NCBI RefSeq assembly: GCF_003144195.1
Contig: NW_020290096.1
Span: 8,693-51,218 of the forward strand
Source of the DNA: Ceraceosorus guamensis
Taxonomy: Eukaryota > Basidiomycota > Exobasidiomycetes > Ceraceosorales > Ceraceosoraceae
Direction: 5' to 3'
DNA: 42,526 nucleotides
Position 1 is the first letter of the stretch. Each line of letters begins with the position of its first letter. The notes below the pieces were generated by a model. It worked only from the letters and a program-made list of their open reading frames with translations. It had not been told where the DNA came from and ran no database searches. The position numbers were made by a program, and so were the translations under genes. Below are positions 32,965-42,526 of the stretch, piece by piece.

Positions 32965-35900
32965 CGCACACATCGTCCTCGTCTCCGTCAGCCAGCGGCG
33001 GCACAACACCCTTTGCCATCGTCACGCTAGTCACCACCGACGACTACTTGCCCGGCGCACTCGCTCTCTCCGCTTCCCTAGCCAAGCATTTGCCCGCATC
33101 TACCGATCAAGCCAGCCGAAGCGCTTCGGACGATGCGTCAGCGACGACGAGCGACGCACCTCGGCAAGATATCCACACCATCGCTCTAGTGACTCCGGCC
33201 AGTCTTAGCCCTCGAACCATCAAATCTTTGGCGCGTCGTTTTGATCGCATAGTGGGAGTGGAGCAAATCTCTCTCGCTACTTCCATCGTCGACGAAGCTA
33301 CAAAAAAGCTGGCTGCTACTGGCTCGGGCGTTGGCGGTGCGCAACAACGATCTCAGGATGCCAAGTTGGGCAGAAGGATTCGAAGGCAGGCGGCGAGGAA
33401 TTTGGCCTTGTTAGGTGAGCGAGAGCGAGCTGCGCTGCGTGAATGCGGTGTGCGGGAGTCTAGCAGCCTGACAAGACCCGCTCGAATTCCCCCTTTCTGG
33501 TCCCCCCCCTTGCAGGCCGGCCAGATTTGGGAGAATCGGCTGGGGCGGCATTGACCAAGCTGCACGCATTCCGAATGGATGCGTACAAGCGGGTCCTCTT
33601 CCTCGACGCGGACACCATCGTCTTGGTGAGTGAGGCGGAGGCGCAACAGCTTTCCATGAGATGATGTTGCTGACGCTGGCCCCCCTTTCCCCCCGCGCAC
33701 TCAGCGACCGATCCATCACCTCTTTGGACTTGCCCCTTCCCCTCTGTACGCTGCGCCGGACATTGGCTGGCCAGACGCCTTCAATTCTGGCGTCTTGCTC
33801 CTTCAACCTTCGGCCAGCACGTTTGCATCGATAAGATCATTTGCAGCTACCACCGGAACTTGGGACGGTGCCGATCAAGGTCTGCTCAATGATTTCTTTG
33901 GCGGCGAAAGAAAGCGCGGGCAAGAGGGCTCAGGTGGAGGTTGGGACAGGCTAAGCTTCACCTATAATGCCACTCCCAACGGCGGTTACACGTGAGTGTC
34001 CCCCTCTCTGTTCGTGTCGCCTCGTGGCCCCGTCCTGACACTGCCAGATCGTTTGCACACAGCTATGCTCCTGCATACGTACGCTACGGCAGTGGCATTC
34101 ACATTGCCCACTTTATCGGCTCGCACAAACCTTGGCACTCGCCGCGTCCAAACGCTGATGCTGCAGCAGCAGGTCGAGATCGCGCAGCAAATGACTACAC
34201 GGCCCTTCTCAGGTCTTGGCACAACTACTATGAAGCTGCTGTGCCCTCTCGCAAGACTTTGCAGACCGCTTCTGGATCGCGTCGGGGCGCAACCCGCGTT
34301 GTGCACTCGTCTCGCGGCGTCGAGATCGTAGAGGAGGAGGAGGAGGGCCAGTTCGAGGTACCGACCTATCAAGCGGCGTGGGAAAGGAGCGAGACGGGCG
34401 TAGCAGCTTCTTCTGGCGCGGGCAACGTCGATGACCTTCGTGCCATGTTTGGCGAAGGGCGCACAAGCGTCGGCGACATCGCTTCCAGGTACGCTGCCGT
34501 AGGAGCTTATTACAGCTTGCCTCTTGAAGGGCGCACAAGCTTGATTCCCCCGCCAGCAGACGCGTGGGACGATCCAGGAGATAGCACGGACGAAGAGGCG
34601 GAGGCTCGCAAACGCAAAGTCGCTGCTGATGCGCACAGAGCCAGAGAAGCAGCAGAGATGGCCTCATCAGGACAAGCTGTCAAACCTCAGCACGCCTCAT
34701 CAACCTCGCCCACCGGAGACGGCACATGGTCACCTCCACACCTCTCGTGGAATCCTGCCATGGGACCGCCACCGAGCGATTCTTACCAGATGGCTGCCCC
34801 GCCAGATGCATATTACGAAAATGCTTGGGAATCCAACGACGGCAGCCGGCACGCTTTCTTTAGACCTGCGGCCGACGACCGCGCTAGAGCAGACGAAGCC
34901 TCGCGTAGACGCGCACTTGAACGCTTGCAGCGCGAGCACTGGTTCGACAATCTCGGATCCGACCGACCAGATCCAAACGCTGTCAAGGCCGTCTTTCCGT
35001 GGGAGCAAGGCAAACAGACTGGTGAATCGGTGCCCACACGTCGATTTCCTGAAGAGCCGCCTTCTGTGCAACCGCACAGCTCGGAAATGGACCGCAGCTT
35101 GGCTGCGGCGGCTTCTCAGCCTCCCTCGCTGAGAAATTGGCCGGATCAAGTGTCTAGCTCTTCTCAGCCCGCATCTTACGGCGGCAATGAATCGCGCGGC
35201 TTGCCACAGACTTTGAGCTACACGAACGCTTGGGATGTGGAGGGATCTCTGGGGCGATTCGGAGCGGATCGTTGGCGGCCGTCCATGGACGAAGGTCAAT
35301 CGAGAGGGGTCCAGACCGAGGCGGACGTGGTCACGCGAGGTTCGCAGACCAAACGAGGCAGGTACAAGCATTGGAGCGGCGGCACAGGGGGCTCGTCAGT
35401 CCAAGCAGACGGAAGCATCGAGGATATCAGAAGAGATGAGGGAGCCAAAGATTCCGCATTGGGCATGTACGGTGTTGGTGCGCACCAATTGGCCGATCAG
35501 TCTGCCGACGGCGATGACGAGTCTAGCTCGGAAGGCAACGAGAGCGACGATGAGGAGGGTTATCTGCAGAGGCAACATCAACAACAGCCACAGCAATCGC
35601 GACCAACTTCGCTTGTGGGCCGCGGCTATCAGCGCAAAGCGGAAGCTTCGGCAAACGTTGCGAAGAATGCGAGTCCGCGCAGTCCCAAGACGCCTGTAGC
35701 CATGCTTTCGCCGCTTGGCGGTAGTGCTACGAGCGGGAGCGGCGGCGGCGGAGGAGGAGGAGGAGGGGGTGCGTTGGGGGGTAGCGGTAATTTGCGGTAC
35801 GGATCGTTTGATCTTCGACGTACGCGATCCGATTCTGCCGAAGATTCCAGCTCGACGCCCACTGCTGCCAGTCCAGAGGCGATGGGATCTGCTGCTGCAA

Positions 35901-36349
35901 GAGCAACGATGACCGGTAGAGCTCGTATACGTCCAGACGGAACGTACGACGATAGCGCTGCTTCCCCCCCCTCCTCCTCCTCCTCCTCCTTCTCTTTTCA
36001 TGGCTCTTTTCAAGATCCCAGCAACACGCTCAGAGATTTGACGCTGCAACAACCATCCTTGTCTGCTCGCGCCGCCACCGCCACCACCGCCGCCACGACG
36101 ACGACGACGAGACAAGCGGGGGGACACGCTTCTCGCGCAGAAGCTGCCTCTAGCGGCAGTTCTCAATCCGGCGGCGGCGGCGCAGCTTCGCCTTCCATGG
36201 GCACTTCGCCCGTCTTTTCCAGATCCGAATTGACCCAGCTAGCTAGGACGCATCAACATGCTTCTTCTTCCGCTTTCGCTTCGCTCCCTGCTGCTGGCAG
36301 AAGGCGCGGAGGTGCAGGAAATGGCAGCACGGGAGGCGCGGGCTGGTAA
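32925..36349 (+). CDS. GLG1: Glycogenin (GT8 self-glucosylating glycogen primer)
   Basis: Starts glycogen by glucosylating its own tyrosine from UDP-glucose and then hands the primer to glycogen synthase (family knowledge). Exons 32925-33414, 33516-33625, 33705-33991 and 34063-36349 give 1,057 aa. GT8 hallmarks: FAIVTLVTTDDYLPGALALS at the N-terminus, KLHAFRMDAYKRVLFLDADT with the DxD metal site, DAFNSGVLLLQPS, DQGLLNDFF, and HIAHFIGSHKPWHSP closing the fold near residue 320. The long, mostly disordered tail keeps short conserved-looking blocks (NAVKAVFPWEQ, RRFPEEPP, SYTNAWDVEGSLGRFG), the last near the place where fungal glycogenins touch glycogen synthase. Poly-Gly, Ser and Thr tracts fill the end. 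Met32925 is chosen over an in-frame Met at 32808 because the stretch between reads through ATCAC leader repeats. A second acceptor at 34047, also in frame, would add five residues. It is convergent with NTO1. Confidence 0.93.
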
Positions 36350-36502
36350 GACGGCGCTGGGGCGCGCGCGCGCGCGCGCGTTGGGGCGCACGACGAAGCT
36401 GCTTGTTCAAGCAAACGATTTTGCACGCCCCCACGCATTGATGATTTAGAATTTGAAATACATGGGGCCCACACAATTACAGAAGGGGGGCGCGCTTTGG
36501 TA
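36350..36502. other. Short convergent spacer between glycogenin and NTO1 genes
   Basis: Only 153 nt separate the two stop codons, so the 3' UTRs very probably overlap as antisense. It contains a GC alternating run at about 36361-36380 that could adopt left-handed DNA. Confidence 0.7.
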
Positions 36503-39500
36503 CTACACATCGAGCAGCTCTTTGGCACGGGCATAGGCGTTGCGAACAGAGGCTCGCTGATGATTAGCTGCAGAAATGTCCAACGAAGAAAAAAAAAAGC
36601 AAAGTATCAGTCCTCGTCGATATTTGCAGTCCAAAAAAAAAAAGACTCTAGAGTATTTTGGGCGTTTGCGGAAAAGGGATGCATGGAGCAGTTGCAGAGC
36701 AAGACTCACTTCGCATAGAGCTGCTCTTTAGCAATTTTTGGTCCAGCTTATCGTCCTCGAACAAGAAGCGCAACGAGGTGGTGGGCACCCAAGCAAAAGT
36801 TCGCATAGGATCAAAGAACCTGACCAGGTGCATGATGCTGTCCACCATCCCATCCGCGCTCACGCTCGTCGGCCCTGCTTCCGTTTGCATTTCGAGTATC
36901 TGAACGTGTGCGCGCATGAAAATGGGGGGGGCAAAAGTCAGCGAAGCGCATGATGGTCAGGGTGCCAGATGAAAGGGATTTGTGAGGACGCACATGATCT
37001 GGCACTTCGTCCATCTCCGGGTCGAGAACCTCTGCAGGATAAAAGGGCCACCCTGTCGCCGCCGCCGCCGCGAAAAGTTTCCCCCCAAACAGATCCAAGT
37101 CAGCTGTGCGCTGGCTTGCGCATGGAGATGCCCACCTCCCGCAGAGCGGTGACGTACCTGTCATCTTTGCCCAGACCAAAGTCCCACCGTCAAAGTCGGA
37201 CGGCATGCCCATTTCCGGTAGATGCGCAGGCCTAGCTTTGGGCGCAACAGACGAAGATGCACCATGAGCCTGCTGCTGCTGTGCCTGCAAAGCATCAGGT
37301 GCATCATCGTCGACGAGCATCGCTGCTGCGCCTTCCGCCTTCTTTTCCATCCTGCTCCTCTTCATCCTTTCCTTGTGCTCTTCATGAGCTTTCATCTCTG
37401 CCAATCTCTTCAGTCTATGCTTCTCCCGTCTGATTGCATTGCGGTGCTCCCTCTCCGCCTCCCTTTGAGCTTCTAAATCCTTCTCTTCCTCTTCTTGCAC
37501 CTCGTCGTCCAGATCGCTGAGCTCGTCAGAGTCCGCCTCTTGCTCATCCTGCCCAGTGAGCGCGTCAGAGTCAGTCTCCATCCTTACCGTCTCATCATCT
37601 TCCTCCACTTCGGAGCTGAGGGGAGAGCTAGGTGGCATCTCCGACCACCTATTCCCAGAAGAATACGTCTTTACGACCTTGTTCGACCGACTTGCAGTTC
37701 TAGACGACGACGCATCCGTCGCATCTCTCGCCTTTGCCTTTCTGGGCTTGTTGGGATCTTCCGTAGCTTTGATGAACTGTCCATGGCTACCTCTGAAATG
37801 GGTACGCACCGTGCCAGTAGAAGATACGGAGGTGTCCATGTTCCGCAAGCGCGTCTTGCTACCCCTCTTTGACACCTTTTCTTCTGTGCGCGAACGAGAT
37901 CGCCGCTTCTGCGTCGCCTTTGCAGACGCGCCCGACCGCTCCGCAGCATCATCGCCCGCCAAGCTCGGATTAGGTTCCGTAGAGAGCGTACCAGTGCGCG
38001 CACCTGCAGCGTGGAACGATCGACGTGCGGGAATCGCCAGTATCAGCGCCAAGCGCAATGTCGCCGCAAGGAGCTCTTAACAACACTCACGCTTGGCCAA
38101 CGGCTCGGTCACCGTAGGCGGCGGATGTCTGACGCGTCTAGCTCCGTCCGGTAGAACCCAGCCCGAGTTGAAGAGCTTGAAGGAGTCCCAATCGTCCATT
38201 TCTCGTACCTCGTGCGTCTCCGGCGTGTGTCTATCCTGCACCACTTTTCCGAATGAAGGTGGAGCTTGGCCATCCGATCCGACGAGCGTCTTGGAGGAGA
38301 TGGAAGCAGAGTGGGAGCGTTTGAGGTCAGTGCCGACCGAGGCAGATCCAGAAGCACTTGCCCGCTTCCAAGCAGCAGCTGTCGCAGCTGCATCCGCTTC
38401 CGCCTTTTTTTTCTGTCTCGCCACAACGGCAGCTCGAGAGGCGATGACCGCCGCGGCATGTCTTCTTGCCTTGATCTGCGCTTCTTTATCTTCCTGCGCT
38501 TCTAGCTGCTGGTCCCGATCCGCATCTCGTTTCTCGTGCGATCCGCTGGCGTCGGCGCCCTTGGTCGTCGCCAGTTGTTCCCGCGCGTTTCGGCGCGTCT
38601 CGGCTGCTCGTTTGCCCCGCTCGATTCGTGCCAGTCTCTTGTTCGCTTTGACAGACCGCTGAGCTGGCAAGCTCGTCGCCTCAACACGATAGTAGTGACG
38701 CGTCAGATCTTCGACGACATTCGCAGGCGCTTGACTACTGTCCCCGTGCTGCTCGATGGCGTCGAAGATGTCCTCATCGTTGTAACTTCCCAGCAGATCG
38801 ATGAGGCTCTCTTCCGGCTCCAAATCTAGACCTTCGCCTTCTGGCACGCCCTCCCCCGCGTCTAAGTGCACCTTTGCTAGCCGATCTAGTTCTAAAAAGA
38901 TTCCACCCTTCTCATCCTGGCACGCCTTGAGTATACGCAGTGCAGAGCGATGGAAAGCCGTTTCCGGCTTGTTGTAGTGCATGGCATTATTGAGCACGAG
39001 CAGAATGTCCTGCTTGAACTCGAGCGCAGTGGCGTAGTGAAGTTCTTCCAGCTTTTGAGAGATGGTGGACCAATCCATTGGGCTTTGGATCACCGTGTGA
39101 TAGTCAGGCACGTCGATGGCAGAGACTGGTCTGCTGAAGAAGCCTGCTCGATCAAGGCTGTAGCAGAGGTTGCAAAAAGCAATGGTAAGCATGACTGCGT
39201 TTCTGCATCTGCATCAAGGTCTTGCTCCCATCTGACTCACCTTGAAACCCTCTCTAGTATCTTTCGAAGAACACCGAGATAGGGCAGGAGAACACCATTA
39301 ACCAAAGAGTCTCTCAAAAGCTGCACGCCTCTCAACTTTTCCTTTTCCCTCTTTCTGACCAGCTCAGCGAGCATTCTGATCTTCTCCAGATCTTCACGAA
39401 GTCGAAAGAGGAACTGTGATGGAGCATTTGTCGAGATATCGGATCAGCTGGCTGAGATATCAAGACGACTGCCGCAGCGCTGCCAGCCAGTGCCACGGCG

Positions 39501-41168
39501 TTTCCCGGAAGCAACGGCTCACCTCGAGCTTTTTGACGCGCTGCGCATCCGTTTGCTCTTTTCCATCCTTGCTAGCCGTCCAAGGCTCCAAGTGCAATCG
39601 TTTGAGCAGCGGAGCGCCTCTTCTAGCTTCCCTCTTCAAGCTCCAAAACCTAGCTATCCTCTGCACCAATTCCAGCTTTTTTCTCAACGAAATCTTTGAA
39701 ATGTACTCCATCACGCGCGTAACGATGTAGGCTGGGACTAGTGGAGGACCCGATCGGTAGGTCTTTTTGTATGCACGAGCTTCTTTGGACAAGGTCGATG
39801 CGCCAGCACCACCGGATGGACGAGAACCGTCTGCGCCCGATCGAACGACGAGCTTGATGCTTCTCTTCTTTGTCTGATCAGGCGCTTCTACGGCGCTGGA
39901 CAAGCCTTGCGCTCGCGCAGAAGTCAACCCCTCCTGCTCGTTTGCAGCAATCTCCTTGATCCTAGCCTCGCTAGCCTTGGCCAGCCTGATCTTTCCCGGC
40001 AAATGCTTGTGGCAATAAGCTTTCAAGACCTCGTTTGATTCTTCCTCTTCCGAATCTGATCCAGCTCCTGCCGCTCCATTGTGAGAGTGGTGCGTGGCTC
40101 TTTGCCTCTGCGATCGGACCAGCAATTGAGCTTTGCGTGCGCATGTGACGTGAAACGCCGTGAAGCAATGCTTGTTGTCGCACTGAATGCACGCGCCTGT
40201 CCGGTGTTGGCATAGGTAGCATTGCTAGGTATACGAGTGGGGGCGAGCAGAGCACACAGCCTCAGCAAGGAGGGCAAGCGTGACGACGATCCATTCACGC
40301 GGGTCTTCAAACTCACCAGCTTCCATCTCGCTTTTGGGATGCGCTCTACCGAGTCGATCGGCTCCATGTACACCGGATTGCTGACGCCCGTCTCGGGAAT
40401 CCAAACCGCACAAAGCAAATGTGCCCATTTGCCCTGAGTCGTCTGTTTGAAAGCGCCGCCCTCGTTTGGGCATAGCACGCACGACACTGCTCTATCGGGC
40501 GAGACTGTGCACTTCCTGCACAACCACTGACCTTCGGGGATATAAGGAATGCCGTAGCAATCTTGATGGACTGCCAGGTTGCAGCCGTCGCAGAAGACGA
40601 TGGCGTTGCTGTTCTCGCACTCTGCGTCCGAGCATATGGCGCACTCTGTATCTTCCCCATCAGATCCTTCATCCTTACCATCCGCTGCTCCTTCTCGACC
40701 ATCCCGCCGATGGGAAGGCACGCGCTTGATCAGGTCGAACCATTCCTTTTCGAACCGATCAATGATGATCTCGAACGACTCGTAGGAGATCTGATCCAAC
40801 TGATCCTTGCGTCTATCCTGATTCAGAGCATCCAACCACTCCTTGTCCTGCTCGTCCATATCGTACTCGACCTGTCTATTCCTTTCCATCTCCAGAGGCT
40901 CGACGTGTCGCAGGTAGTGCTCCGGCTTCTCAAAGGGGGTGCCGTCGTTGTAGCCGTAGGCGATGTAGTGCGCATCCATCACGGACACGTGCGCCATGGC
41001 AGACGGCGTGGCAATGGAGCTGGAAGCGCTCTCATTGGGCGCAACGGCACCGCTCAAGTGTGTGCCATCGTTGCGATATGCGAGAGCTTCCGATGCTGGG
41101 ACTTTGCGAAAGGAGACGCGTGGCAAGGAGGATGCCAGAGGCAAGCTGTTGGGCGTCGAAGAGGGCAT
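36503..41168 (-). CDS. NTO1: NTO1/BRPF-type scaffold: EPL1-like, PHD, extended PHD, bromodomain, PWWP
   Basis: Chromatin reader subunit of a MYST histone acetyltransferase complex (NuA3 in yeast, MOZ/HBO1 with BRPF in animals; family knowledge). Eight exons on the minus strand (41168-40317, 40224-39523, 39413-39241, 39157-38091, 38003-37158, 37052-36994, 36899-36710, 36567-36503) give 1,317 aa. Domain order: EPL1-like stretch (EYDMDEQDKEWLDAL, about 101-146), PHD1 (ECAICSDAECENSNAIVFCD, about 175-225), then the extended PHD (CVLCPNEGGAFKQT to FHVTCARKAQ, about 230-340). Next come a basic helical region, the bromodomain (PVSAIDVPDYHTVIQSPMDW, NNAMHYNKPETAFHR, about 580-670), an acidic and Lys/Arg-rich linker, and a C-terminal PWWP (TLVWAKMTGWPFYPAEVLDP, VRFFDPMRTFAWV, about 1205-1280). 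The PWWP is cut by two introns, and the tail ends AYARAKELLDV. Intron 3 also has in-frame acceptors at 39209 and 39203, but 39158 gives the best bromodomain lead-in (LERVSSLDRAGFF). Confidence 0.94.
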
Positions 41169-42212
41169 GACCGCTGAGCTCTCTTGCGGACTGCGTACAC
41201 AGAGCAGGAAGGGGTCCCTAATCGTGGGGGGGCTGTATGCGCTGCTACAGCGATCGCTAGCTCAAAGACCACGTCGACACCAAGATGTCTGACGCGCGCT
41301 CATCCGCCAAGCCAGGAGCAGTTGAGGGGGTGATGGCGGAGTGGTCAGGAATGGCAGGTAGGCTTCAAGATGGCTGGTAGCATGAGAGCTGGCGCAGTAG
41401 CGTTGCGTAGGCTCGTACTTGGGAAAGGCGATCGTCGCGTAAAGCGCGTCCTGCGCTGAAGCTGAGCTGGCTGACAGCGTTCGCCTCACTTGCAGGGGCG
41501 CTAGTCTAGACCAGAGCGCCAGAGAAGCGAGGGCGGAGGTTCACAACAAGTGTGACTGCTGAGTGCGCGGGGAGGATATGCGCTGGTGAAGCCTGAGAAG
41601 AGAGGAATAGCAAGTCTAAGGTGGACTCGAACCAGGATCGTTGGACGCGTGATGCTGGAGAGCGCGGAGTGCAGCGTCGGGCGTGTTGCTTCGCGTGCTG
41701 CTGATGCGTTAGCTGATTCGCCGTGCAGCTACCGCGTACCGCCGCGGGGGGCTTGCATGTATTATAATCACGAATAAGCTGTTGTAACGCGCAGGCTACA
41801 ATTCGCATCACGTGAGGACTTTTCGTCGATCCATGCAGCCATGGCATGCGCGTGTGCGCCGCTTCACTCGACTCACACTCGCCGCGGAATCGCCGCCTCT
41901 GGAATCGAATCGTGAATCATCAGCGCGAGTCTGAGTCTGAGTGGTGAGTGCGTGATGAGTCTTGGAGTGCGAGTCTCGAGTCTGAATTCACGATTCTCGG
42001 ATGCAAGTCGAAGTGACAACGGTGCGAATGTGCTTCCAGCTTCCTGCCACATCACCACAACACTCGGACTTCGTTCAAGCTTCTAGACACGCCTCCTCCC
42101 ACATCAGTCTCAGGAGGCGAGCGACCGCACGCTACAGTCCTCACGCAACTACGCACACTCCTCATTTCAAAGGTCGCGCGCGCGCTACTCACCCTCCTTT
42201 TCATCCTTCAAC
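41169..42212. other. Divergent intergenic region at the right end
   Basis: Promoter side of NTO1 and of the gene starting at 42213. No gene seen. The stretch 41880-42000 is dense in GAATCGTGAATC, GAGTCTGAGTCTGAG and GAATTCACGATTC motifs, the same class as in the two large gene-free regions. Confidence 0.55.
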
Positions 42213-42240
42213 ATGGCTTCCGGAATGGGCTTTGCGGGAG
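42213..42240 (+). CDS. Probable first coding exon of a gene leaving the window (3' partial)
   Basis: ATG in a good context (TTCAACATGGC) opens MASGMGFAG and is followed after 28 nt by a GTGAGG donor at 42241. The frame beyond the donor is not protein-like, and the window ends with CTGCTGACACGCTTGC, which looks like a branch site whose acceptor is just outside. A short Met-Ala-Ser-Gly-x-Gly start with a phase-1 intron is reminiscent of small mitochondrial complex I subunits of the NDUFS5 type, but ten residues cannot prove that. If the intron reading is wrong, the frame would read on to about 42357. Confidence 0.4.
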
Positions 42241-42526
42241 GTGAGGGGTGCGAGATGTACGGGCTGGTCGAAGCGGAAAGGCATGAGCGTGGGCAAATGG
42301 CAAGGGGGTGGGCAATAGTTGGGGCTTTCGATGCGGGGGCTTGTGGGGTCTGCTGCTGAGCGCATCATCCAGGGACTTCTCTTCGACTCGGGCAGAAGAG
42401 CTGGAGCAGAAGCAAAGATGGACGTGACCTTGCTCTTAGCAGAAGATTGCCCCCCACGCGCTTGCATCTACCATCCGCTGTCCCCCTCCCATCCGCCACT
42501 CGCGCTCTGCTGACACGCTTGCAAAC

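Noticed and set aside
36340-36440. Extra C-terminal glycogenin exon via GTAAGA at 36348
   Set aside because: A donor-like GTAAGA overlaps the stop codon, but no convincing acceptor or coding exon follows before the NTO1 3' end.
37671-38003. 110-codon minus frame (starting GTG) beside NTO1 exon 5
   Set aside because: Alternative frame of a charged linker-coding exon; the NTO1 frame joins conserved domains on both sides.
41600-41700. Minus-strand GGTTCGAGTCC resembling a tRNA T-arm
   Set aside because: Only three of five T-stem pairs form, and no sequence pairing with the supposed 3' acceptor strand occurs at tRNA distance.

Overview
The window looks like nuclear DNA of a basidiomycete fungus, most likely a smut-type fungus (Ustilaginomycotina). 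The grounds are GC-rich genes with many short GT-AG introns (mostly 65-125 nt), CTGAC/CTGAT-like branch sites, C-rich tracts in the introns, long serine-rich disordered protein tails, and gene-free DNA full of short TCACGA/GTGACT-type motifs. The family calls come from reading the translations. The organism call is an inference, and no database was searched.

Layout, left to right. (1) A class-3 lipase gene that runs in from the left edge (to 3942). (2) A Zn2Cys6 transcription factor whose zinc cluster is split over three exons (4617-7482). (3) An ABCG-type half transporter (8236-10514). (4) On the minus strand, the Notchless/Rsa4 WD-repeat ribosome-assembly factor (10673-12659), convergent with the transporter. 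(5) A small secreted, probably GPI-anchored, Thr/Asn-rich protein (13631-14305). (6) About 6.4 kb with no recognisable gene, full of tetranucleotide, CA and G/C-run repeats (14306-20700). (7) A large protein with two histone-fold-like segments and a tail of roughly 1,050 residues, mostly low complexity (20701-25606). (8) Two small secreted proteins facing each other: a Lys/Pro-repeat protein (27534-28374, +) and a double-psi beta-barrel protein (29070-29669, -). (9) A second gene-free stretch of about 3.3 kb with a 61-base G run (29670-32924). (10) Glycogenin (32925-36349, +), tail to tail with (11) an NTO1/BRPF-like chromatin reader with EPL1-like, PHD, extended PHD, bromodomain and PWWP parts (36503-41168, -). 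(12) A likely first coding exon of a gene that leaves the window at the right edge (42213-42240).

The genes do not form one pathway. They are mainly housekeeping genes (ribosome assembly, glycogen priming, histone acetylation targeting, lipid turnover, transport, transcription) with two pockets of small secreted proteins next to repeat-rich DNA. That arrangement is common in plant-associated smuts. The least ordinary item is the tandem histone-fold-like protein. Exon joins were worked out by hand from frame continuity and family similarity. Those of the lipase, ABC transporter, Rsa4, glycogenin and NTO1 genes are well constrained by conserved sequence on both sides.
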